From Ectocarpus siliculosus (Eukaryota > Sar > Phaeophyceae > Ectocarpales > Ectocarpaceae): a DNA stretch of 48,980 nucleotides. Every line of letters begins with the position of its first letter. The first letter of the stretch is position 1. Below are positions 10,724 through 20,101 of the stretch, in pieces. A program made the position numbers and the translations under genes. Below the pieces are notes generated by a model that was not told the DNA's origin, searched no databases, and saw only the letters and a list, made by a program, of their open reading frames with translations. The stretch is taken from positions 2,772 through 51,751 of the forward strand of contig FN648422.1 of the NCBI GenBank assembly GCA_000310025.1. Direction: 5' to 3'.

Positions 10724-13700
10724 ATGAGCAGTATCATCCCGTTTTTCGTTTCCTGCCACAAACGCGTGTTACCCGAGTTGCCGTTGGCTGATGCTGCGCT
10801 CTCTCTGCCCATGGCCTACCCCAGGGGGCTGAGGCGAGCGGAGGCCGGGCCAAGACTGGTCCCAAACGCTGAGTGCCACGTTGGCGAAGGATTCGTGTCG
10901 GTCGTGGTGCCTGCGTACAACGAGGGAGATGGGGTCAAGTTGACGCTCGCCACCATCGATGAGCTGGCCCAGGTACGCTGCACGCATTCGCCCCCCCCCT
11001 CGAGACTGGCGCGCAGTCAGCTGTCAGCCAGATCCATCCCAATGAGCTATATCCTGGGTTTCCGGAACGCCTAAAGTACCAGCAGCTTGTTCTCTTGCAG
11101 ATCCTGGCCACTCGCCGAGGTCTGCGGGCTGGATGAGGATTTTGTCCTCCTGCAGGCATCCCACCGCCCGCTAGACCTGCAATCCCATACTCCGTGCCAG
11201 TGTGGGTGTACTGCTGTACCACCCCCCATGTATCTACGAACAAGTAACTACTGCTCTTCATCTCGAGGTGTGAATCGACGCTGCATTCGCCCACGAGTGC
11301 ATCGTTGATCCGTGTCCCTTTTTGTCGCTTCGGTCGTGTGTCATGGCCACCTGCTGCTACGTGGGTGTCGCCATAAAGGACAAGTCGCTGGTTGAGATTA
11401 TCGTGGTCGATGCAGGTTGCAAAGACCACACGATGGACGCCGTCGCCTCCATGAAGCTCGACGTCAAACTCAGGTGGGTCTACGCATGGTCCCGGCGGCG
11501 AATGCCGGGCATGTTGTTAGCCTTACATGTGTGTGCCAGTTCTCAACCAACGACAGCTGCTGTACAGGTATATCCGGGTGAAGAACGAACGAACCCTGCT
11601 CCAGACTGCCGCCGTAGTCGAGACGCCCTGTCTGTACAATAGTGTCGTTTCGATTTTCGACGAGGATCTTGTTCTCCTAGAGAAGAAGTGTGCCCTGGAC
11701 TAAGATCGGCGAACTCACGTGGATGCGAGATAGGGAATCCAGCCGTTGAGCCCTGGCTCAAGCTGTCACGAAATCTGTTCGTTTTTAGTGCCAAGCAGCG
11801 CTACGTACGCGAACTGCCCCCATGGATGCAGATAATATGCAGATTCTAATGGCAAGAAACGCCGCAGCGTGAAGTCCAGCGAACGTAATAGGGGGCCGAC
11901 GCCAGAAAAAAAAGAAACGGCAATTTGCGGGTCGAGGGAGGCTGAATTTGTTGCGTTGCCACAACTGTCGGACAACATGTTACCAAGGCCCTCCCTGCCT
12001 TCGGCCCCCACGTGCTCCGGCCCGCTGTGGAACATGAATAATGCGGAGAGCGATTGGGTAAGAGTGCCAACACTACGGGGTGGGTACCTTCGATGACCCT
12101 GCGAGCGAAGATTCGATTCAATGCTATCATCTTACTGTAGCTTCAAATCCCGACTTTAAGGGCGCACGGGGGGTCGCCGCGTGTCTCCTCTTGAAAAATC
12201 CAGGAAACACCTGCATGCCTTGCTTTTCCAAAGTTTAACTCCTGTACGAAACTTCCATCGCAAATTAACCGTCCGCTGACCCCCCCTCGTATACAATGTT
12301 ACTTCTATCTGAGATTTGTACCCCTAGCAAGTTGAGCCTGTCCATGCCTATGCGCCATGACCACCCGTCAGGCATGTGTGGTGTACTCGCTCGCGGGCGC
12401 CAATTTTTTATCTGTTTCGACTTTCTTACAAGTTAGAAACACATTACACACGGGTCAACAGCAAGAACCCTCCGTACGTATAGTTCGCAGTCAACCTTGC
12501 GAACAATCAAGTCCGTGTGACTGCTGTTATCAACCATGCATGTGTATACGCTGAATACTGCAGACTGCTGTGAAAATCTCTGCCAGCAAGTTTTTTGCTT
12601 ATTTGTGGGATATGCAGTTCGCAGTCAACCATGCGGCGACGAAAGTCCGCGCGTTGATTATTATGAATCATCCATTGCGTGTGCACACGCGGAGTACTGC
12701 AGACTGCGCAAATTTGCAGATGCAAGAAGAGTGCTTGCGACTTGGTCAAAACTGGTGGTCTCAATGTTTCAAAAGGAAGCGTGGTGCAGTATCCATCGGG
12801 GTAAATATCCTCCGCCGCTGCCCCACCCACTTTAGAGGTTCCTCGGGATAATATGCTGGAACGCACACTTTGTCAAGAGCACAGCTTCCTCCTCTCGCTA
12901 CATACGGAGCCGGTCGGATATAAGGAACGTCCAAATCGGGTCGAGGCTCATTTTTTTTTTCGTTGGCTCTGCTGTCGAGTAGAGTATAGGTTGCTATAAA
13001 GGGTTTAGTGCAAGGATCCACCGCCGAGCTATGTTTCTTTAGCCCGATTTTCTTACTTTTGGCGAAAATTTGATCCCCTGTTCCTTATTTCTTAACAGCG
13101 GGCCCGTTCTGCATCGACACTTCAACCCCCCCCCCCCCCCCCCATTTACAAGGGAGGTACAGAGAGATGTTTGAGGCATGGAATAGAAAAAAGAGGACGG
13201 TAACTGTATTGGAGAGTAGGAAGTGGTTTGAAAAGGCGGGAAGGGATATCGTTAGGATAGATAGACTAGGGACAACATTTTTGAGCCACCTTTGGCAAAG
13301 TAGGAAGGAACGATTGGCCATCGGTGATCGGTACTGTGGGAACAATGCTCCGCCCTCTCGAGGACGTGTGGTCAATGGTCTAACCGCTAAGGCATGCAAA
13401 ACATAAGAGTACGCCCCCCCCCCCCCCCTCCCTACCGACGTGTACCCCGTTGCCACGTACGCACCCCGAACACGACAAAAACACAGCACGACAACCTCTG
13501 TGGGCGGGCGCGGGCCGGCTCTCAACGCCGGGGCGCGGATGGCGAAAGGAGACCTTCTTCTGTTCGTGCACGCGGATACGATTGTGCCCCCGGCCTTCGA
13601 CGTGACCCTCCGCAAGGCGTTCCGGGACCCTAAGATACTCATGTCCACGTTCCTGTTCGGGATCAACCGGGCTCTGCTCCGCGGGAAGGAGCCGTTCGGG

Positions 13701-15887
13701 ATGGCAGTCATGGAGAGGGTAACCAACTACAGGACCCGCGTCATTCACCTTCCGTACGGCGACCAGGCGAGTCGGGTATAGGTTTAGCACCGCGGTTCAT
13801 GGTGAGCGTGCCGATACATGCAGATGGTGGTGAGGTTTTGTGCTTTGCAGGCGTGTAGGACCATTCCGTGTGCCGCAAGCTCTACCTTTGTACTTGGCCT
13901 TTTGTGTACCGCGATGTTATTTCTGTCTTAGTTGTGCAGTCGGTCGGGATTGTGGTGGTCACATACTCCGCTGCCAACCGCGTGCTCTACACGTGGGACC
14001 TGGCCTGTTCCATGCAGGAGGCCTGATCCGGGTGCAGAAACATGATCAGTTGTGGCCGTTTGCATCTCCCTAGCGCAGTGCCCTACACGAGATTTTTTGC
14101 GGGACGTGCCTACGACCGTTGTGTATGTACGGATCTTTCATTTATGTTTTCGTTGTTGTTGTTGCCCAAAGGGTGGGGTAGGGCGGGGCAGGGGGGTTAA
14201 AGAAACAGGTTATATACCTACCCCCGCAAGAGCGTGGAAGACTTCTCCGACGGGTACGGGAATTCTTGTGGTGGTACAAAAGCATTGTCGAAACGGAAGC
14301 TTGTTACTGAGCTACTAGGACCTACCGGTGCCGGTCGTGTGTTTGTGATGATAATCTAAGGAGACCGTCTCAAAAGGTCCTTAAGGTGCCTCTTGAGTCT
14401 ACCCCCCCCTTGCGGTGCAAGATAGGTAGAGCTCCCAGTCCACATGGTTTTTTTCTCTCTTAAGATTCCAGCATCGTCGTATTACTATTAGGTGTGTTTG
14501 CGATGCGGTCGGGGACGTAAACGGCTCATGGTGCGATATAGTCGATTCCATTCCAACGCTTGCGCTTGAACCCTATGTTTCCGGCTTCGGTTCCTCTCTT
14601 GTAACTTGTGGTCCCCCTGAACTTCTCCGTACGTGCACGGTACGAAGGCTTAACCCCAGCTCTCCCCTCTTTGCCCCTAAATCAAAGGCTTTCTGCTTCA
14701 CAGCGCACAAATTCGCCGAGATGGGAGGGTTCCCGGACATCGTGATGATGGAGGTGAGCTTAGCACGGACGAGGACCGGCACAGGGGAGATTCGCGGTCG
14801 AAGTGCCAAGCGTGGTTGTCGTCCTGCTCACTGTCCCCGTGGCGTACATATGTGTCGCCAGCTTTAGCTTTGTGTACGTTTAGTCTTCGAAGGCGGTATC
14901 ATAAGCACCTGTCTGCTGAGGAAGACGATCCCGTGGTCTCGCCCTTTCCTCTATCGTGTGCATGCGTGACCGCCGCGAGACGACTTCCGGCATGCGTTCA
15001 TCCTAAGTCTTGGCGTGTCGTTCTTTTTCGTCTATTGTAGGACTTCGAGGTGGTGAGGCGTCTGCGAAAGGAAGAGCTTGCCGGCGGAGGGCACATCCAC
15101 GTCCTGGACGAGGCGGCGCTGTGCAACCCCCGGAGGTGACGGATTTCCACTTGTAAACGCATGATTTGGACCTAAATGTAGCATTCTCGGTTTCCGTTTG
15201 CTATGGCTCGAGTCGCCTCGGCTTACATGGGCCCCTTGATTTCGATTGATTGATTGGCCGCGTGTTGACAGTGTCGTTTGCAGATTTGCTCGGGATATAT
15301 GGGGCGTTCCAGCGTCAGCAACATCGATGTAGGGTTGAGCACACCTGCGCCGTAGGCTACGACAGACTTTTACAAGGAAGAAGGTGTACAGCAGTAGGCG
15401 TTGCCTTGGTCTCGTATAACTGCACGTGACGTACTGTTTGCTGTCCGCTCGGCCTGTGCAGCCGCTTCGAAACGTTCTCCATATCCTCTGCGTCGGGTGC
15501 TTCCAACCCCCCCCCCTTCCCCTTCGCTTCCCCCTCATTCCCCGCAATGTGCGCGCTCTCACCCACGGGACTGTCACGTCACGGGACTGTCGCGGGACTG
15601 TTTGGCGACCGTCGTCGTCGTCGTCCTTCTCCCCAACGCACGCACGGCACAAAAGGTGGGAACAGCCAGGCAACAACCCTTTCGTGAATTTCTGGAAGAA
15701 CTGGGTGTTTTTGTTTCTGTATTCCAAGCTGGGCTTCTCCCCCGAACAAATCTTCCGGCTCTACTACGGCCGTGACCCGGACCCCATCGTCGTCGCCGAT
15801 GACTCTCGCTCTCTTGATGCCGGGTCCGGCGGCAAAATTCTTGACGATCAAGCTCACAACCCCGCCGAGCCAGCGCCTTCCCGCTAA
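10724..15887 (+). CDS. Family-2 glycosyltransferase, TIGR04283-like (arsenosugar-type), 338 aa
   Basis: Six exons: 10724-10972, 11379-11473, 13487-13766, 14688-14753, 15041-15135, 15656-15887; all phases agree. Intron 3 starts with GC (CAG|GCGAGT) and the others with GT. The joined protein has the GT-A nucleotide-sugar fold: FVSVVVPAYNEGDG (residues about 56-69), EIIVVDAGCKDHT, GGRGPALNAGARMAKGD, the metal-binding LLLFVHADT, PYGDQAFCFTAHKFAEMGGF and IVMMEDFEVVRRLR. It ends with the family tail RRWEQPG and EQIFRLYYGR. This motif series, including HADT, YGDQ and the Arg-Arg-Trp tail, is that of the bacterial and eukaryotic TIGR04283 family, annotated as arsenosugar-biosynthesis glycosyltransferase. 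Brown algae are rich in arsenosugars, but substrate here is inference. No signal peptide is obvious. Start at 10724 is the first ATG; 10811 is an alternative. The true acceptor sugar could differ. Confidence 0.85.
13145..13411 (+). repeat. C-run-bounded dispersed repeat, copy 1
   Basis: About 267 bases lying between two long C-runs in glycosyltransferase intron 2. It is closely similar, in inverted orientation, to 47238-47545. It contains a short frame (ATG at 13167, 79 codons) that is also open in the other copy. Its right end (TGGTCTAACCGCTAAGGC) looks like a polymerase III A box, suggesting a tRNA-related SINE or non-autonomous element. Confidence 0.75.
13767..14687 (+). other. GC-AG intron of the glycosyltransferase gene
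   Basis: The upstream exon must end after PYGDQ (...GACCAG) and the downstream exon must begin GCTTTCTGC to give AFCFTAHKF. The donor read at that point is CAG|GCGAGT, the standard consensus except for C in place of T at position +2. No GT donor nearby keeps the frame and the conserved YGDQA sequence. Confidence 0.7.
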
Positions 15888-15931
15888 GCTAGTTAAAACG
15901 CACATGTTCTTGGGTCTAGGGGTTCTCCTTT

Positions 15932-16035
15932 CATGGGTTGGGAAGGTTCGACAGGGTGCATTCCCTCTCTATGGGTTGGCGAGAGTCGGGTGCATACTCT
16001 TTGATGGGTTGGGAAGATTCGGGTGCATTCTGTGA
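15932..16035 (+). repeat. Three-unit tandem repeat
   Basis: ATGGGTTGGGAAGGTTCG begins the first of three successive diverged units, about 33-39 bases each, that share ATGGGTTGG, TTCG/GTCGGGTGCAT and a TCT-rich end. It is just downstream of the glycosyltransferase stop codon, probably in its 3' untranslated region or intergenic DNA. Confidence 0.65.
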
Positions 16036-17487
16036 GCTCTCTGCCGCTGTGGTACGTCTATCGAGGGGTGCAGTGTTGTTTGTGTGGTGGGTGCTCTGTT
16101 GCGCGTCTCGAGCAACTCTATCCATGGCTGCAGTGGCCCCAGCCTGTGCTTGAAGGCGTTCTTGTTGGTCGGGGGGCGTTGCTCTTACAGAGACGGCCGT
16201 GCGCCTTGAAGATAGATGCACGTTGTCGCTCGTTTTCTATTGTTGTGTTGTGCTTGTTGGAGATGCAGCCTAAGTCAAACTCCTGGTTTAACTGCTGTCT
16301 GCCCCTTGTTAGCATGGTGTCACGGTAGCCCAGAAAGTTAGCTTCTTCCGGGTGGACACGGTGGAACATGGTAGCTGAGCCGCGGTGTTCGCTTGTGTGT
16401 TTATCCTGTGGTGGCGCAGACACGTGCTCACCTGTCATGGGTCTGGAATATTCATCCGGGAGCTACCGTACAACCCCCCAAGTTCACCTCAAAGCGTTCT
16501 GTGCCTGAGACGAGTTGTCTGGCTGGCTGCGTGCGGTGTTTCCACAAGCAGAGCGATATCGATTGTTGCGCTGCCTCTGGTTGAGAATCTTTGCGTCGTC
16601 GAATCTCGTTGGGGGTTGCAAGGTTTTGCTGTTACACGTTGTTCGTGTTTAGCGAGGCTGTCACACTTTGCGCGGAACAGCGCATTGCTGCATCATTTTA
16701 CCGTGCGTTTGTGTGTTGGGCGTCTCTATTTTGTATCTCGGCACCATGGGTAGGTAGGTGCGGGCGGTGGGGGGCAAGACTCTCCGTGTTTTTTCGAGGC
16801 GGTTCTGGGCAGATCAGTTCATCACAATATTTCTACCACATCGCCCAAGCAGCCTTTTTTTATGCTATGTTTGTTTTCAGACGTCTCCTTTTCTTACGGT
16901 GTGTAGACTATCTGTGACCGGTATGTAGCTTGCGTCGATCGTTCCAGCGAAGATTTTTTCTGGTTCCGTCCTTGTATTTTTTTCCCTTTTTTGGTGAATT
17001 GCTTCGGGTTATTTCCATGTTTTGTGGCTTGAGAAGTGTAGCAGGTGTCGAAACAGGTTTTGAAGCTTTCGTAGGCGGCGGTTATCCCCTCCACGAGATT
17101 ACTGCTACACTGCCGCAAGGCTCGAAAACTCTACAAGATTGACTTGCCTTGACAAAGGTTGCCGGTTTGTCGTGCCTCTCTTTTTTCCACGTGAACGGTC
17201 CTCGACTTCGTTTGATGCCTGTGCGATAGCGGGGCACTTGCTCGTTTTTATGTCGATCCATCTGTTATGTTTCGACGCCTCTTGCAAGGGAGAAAACAAA
17301 GACAACATCCTACTATTATAATAGAGGTTGAGCTCCGTTTGTGTGTCTGGTTATCATCAGAGCAGCGCTTTGCCTCCATCTCTTCTCCCCCTCGCCTCTG
17401 TCGCTCAGAAGCGCACCTCGCTCGCGTTCCGTGTAGCGGGAAAGGGGGGGGGGGGGAGGGGTACGATGATCATTCTGATGCGATCTC

Positions 17488-17575
17488 NNNNNNNNNNNNN
17501 NNNNNNNNNNNNNNNNNNNNNNNNNNNNNNNNNNNNNNNNNNNNNNNNNNNNNNNNNNNNNNNNNNNNNNNNNNN
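17488..17575. other. Assembly gap (88 N)
   Basis: A run of 88 undetermined bases next to a G-run on one side; a CT-rich tract follows shortly after. The true length is unknown. Confidence 0.99.
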
Positions 17576-17655
17576 GAGGAAAAAGAACGACACGCCTAGA
17601 TGTGGGATGAATGCGTTCTGGCCGCCCCCCCCCCGTCTGCTCCCGCGCCGTGCCC

Positions 17656-17682
17656 TTCTCTCTCTCTCTCTCTCTCTCTCTG
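17656..17682 (+). repeat. (CT)n microsatellite
   Basis: About thirteen CT units in a row, close to the assembly gap. Confidence 0.95.
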
Positions 17683-18208
17683 TCGCCGGGAAACATGTGC
17701 CTTTGCCGTGTGCATGCGCCCTCGCGCTACCACCCCGCGACACCGGCCGCGGCATTCATCCTGCGGCTTGCCAACCGGGACCTTCTACACTCCCGGCCAT
17801 GTCGACATGACATGACGCGGTTCATGCTTCACGGTGAACATAATCTATCCGCACAATGTAACGGTCCGCCATCCATGGCCGTTACGGTGGCTTTGACATT
17901 CAACGTGGAATCGCTGACGGTGCGCGGGACGATGGCGTGGAAAACGGGCGGTCTCCTTCTTATTCTGACGACCACGATCGGGTGCTTTTGTCTCGCCCGG
18001 GTTTCCACCCCCCCTGTTGGCGTACTTCGACGGACTGCTGCCTGCATTCCGCTGGTGAAATGCACATTTCTTTCGGGCGGGCTTTAACTCCGAACTCGCA
18101 TTCGTGTTGAACCCCTGGTGCCTCGTACTGCTGCTGCCGAATGCACTTACGCTCGCGGCAACGTGTCGTGTCTGATTGTTTCGTTGTGTGTGAAAAAAAT
18201 TACCGTAG

Positions 18209-18359
18209 ATGGGAGAAACAAGGGGTCTTTCGAAGTTCTCTCCAAAACATTTGCTTCGCGCTCTTGTACGTCGTGGGCAACCTTAGCGCAGACCAGATCT
18301 TCCGGCTGTACTATGGCAGGCCGCCGCCACCCCCACCACCATCCTCGGAGTCGAAATAA
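18209..18359 (+). CDS. Second (alternative or duplicated) terminal exon of the glycosyltransferase
   Basis: After a clear acceptor (ATTACCGTAG|) the frame reads WEKQGVFRSSLQN, then LSADQIFRLYYGR, a Pro-run and TAA: 49 residues. It is homologous to the last exon at 15656-15887 (WEQPGNNPFVN then FSPEQIFRLYYGR) and begins in the same phase: one base completes the Arg codon left open by the exon ending at 15135. It could therefore replace the first terminal exon, giving a 311-aa form. Its WEKQGVFR start is closer to the usual family tail than the nearer exon is. Alternatively it is the surviving last exon of a decayed tandem copy; no other exon of such a copy was found between 15888 and 18208. 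Confidence 0.7.
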
Positions 18360-20101
18360 TAGCCTAGGCAGCCTGATTGGCACCGACAACAATCACCCAG
18401 CGCCACAACTTTACCAGGGCCTCTCCTGCCACATCGTGTTATTCCAGCAGTATGTGTTGTGAGAATGCTGTATCCTGCGCAGCGGATTTCCGACGGATTC
18501 ATTTCGATTGGTCGGGTTCACGTTGATTGTTGTGTTCTCGTTTGTTTCGGCGGGGAGAGTTTGCCGTGAGTGTTGGGTGTGTAGGGTGTTTGCGTATCGT
18601 CATGTTTTTATTATTTAGTTTATGAATTTAGTATTATATTTGTCGGAACTGCCGGCGCGTGACTATTGTCCGTTTTTTTGTTCGGATGATCGGTCATTGG
18701 CCGGATGTCGCGTATTTCTGTGTTGTCGAGTATTATTGCTGTGTGATGCAGCTCGAAGTGTAGAGGGAAGCGTAGTTTGTCGTGGGCTTTCCGCCATTTG
18801 AGGAAAGCGCGAGGCTTCCAAATAGTTTGGACGTTTTGTGTGATTGGCGTCGTGTTTGTGTGCGTGTACAGTAGATCGTCCCGTTCACGTTGGACGTCAG
18901 TCTGTAGACTACTGTACACCTTTCGATATATGTTCTGCACGCATCAGGCGGGGGGCACACAGAGGCAGGAGTATTTCGTTGTTTTCGCTCAACGTTCCAT
19001 CTACGATGATTGCCTTAGTTTTTACCTCGAGAAGGATTGAGCCGTTCCTTTCCGTCGTCGACCATGAAGTCGATTTTGTTGGGTACACATCTGGCTTGTT
19101 CGCTTTCCACAAGTTTTGATGGACGTATTTATTGTGAGAAATACAATCTTGCTTCGTGCGACTGTTGCCTTGGGACAAATATGGAAATATGTATGGTACC
19201 ATGTAATAGTGCAGTATCGATCGTACTCTGACGTGGGCTAGGAGATCCATCATCACTGCTGTGGTTCGATAAAAGAACAATTCCGTACCCCTTTTTGGGG
19301 CTGATTTAGTTTCTTTTGCAACTCTAAAACTATCGGCTTGATGGGTTTGTCCCCACTCCCCCATCCTCTTCCCTTGCCCCACATTTCCGCAGTTCAGTTG
19401 GTTTTAGAGTTGACCGATCTCCGGTTTCTACTGTAGAGCAAGAGGAATCAGTATCTGTTCTGTTTTTTGTTTTTTTCTCTCATGTTTCGGTAGGTTGCAC
19501 TAGTCCCGATCCAGCTATCGTCGCCCCTGTGATAGCCTGCATGGTAGCCGAAGTCGGGACCCAATAGAGCATAAAAAAACGCAATGGTTGCCCGCGGAGG
19601 CCGTAGGAGACAGGGCAGGGCATGACCCCTTTCTTCAAGCTGAAGCTCGTTGGGGGTAAGCCTTGTAGCCTGTACCGTCGTCTCCAGAGAGAAAAGCAAT
19701 AGAAAAATATGCTACTGTAAGAGTTTTGCGCGAAAGGGGGGCGATAGTCGCTTTCGTCCACAGAAAATACGCTACTATGATACGAAAGGTAGACGAAAAC
19801 ACTCCCCAAGAAACAGGGCAAATGCTGTTGTCAACAAGCAAAACCCTCTCCCACTTGCCCCTGTCCAGTACCTGACTGGCCCATTGTCTGCACGCGATCG
19901 CTTGCAAGTGCTACAGGCTCTCTGGTTCCCCTCGCCGTCTGCCTCCGCCTTTCGTCCCTAACTTTCGCCAACTGAGCGACTATATATAAGAACCGCCAGA
20001 TTTTCGCAGCTCAAGAAATCGTAAGGAAACAAGACCCTTGAGGTGGTATATTGGTCAATGGCCCTCCAAACCTTGGAACGACCGCCTCGCAGTCTAGCTA
20101 C
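18360..20101. other. Intergenic region between converging genes
   Basis: Relatively AT-rich. Minus-strand open frames at 19382-18909 (157 codons) and 18940-18620 (106 codons) overlap in different frames and could be remains of an old mobile-element protein, but no diagnostic motif is visible. Otherwise nothing is recognised. Confidence 0.35.

Larger units (their letters stand above)
15888..18208. other. Region between two terminal exons of the glycosyltransferase
   Basis: No additional glycosyltransferase exon is visible here. It holds a threefold repeat near 15930-16035, an 88-N gap (17488-17575), a (CT)n tract, and a minus-strand open frame of about 106 codons (16438-16118) without recognisable domain. 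Much of 16600-17300 is T-rich. Confidence 0.5.

Noticed and set aside
10935-11429. 164-codon minus frame opposite the glycosyltransferase
   Set aside because: It spans an exon and an intron of the plus-strand gene, has no domain, and does not connect to the FLASH-like exons.
15459-15650. Additional glycosyltransferase exon after the CAG at about 15458
   Set aside because: Including it breaks the conserved Asn-Pro-Arg-Arg-Trp junction; joining 15135 directly to 15656 restores the family sequence and phase.
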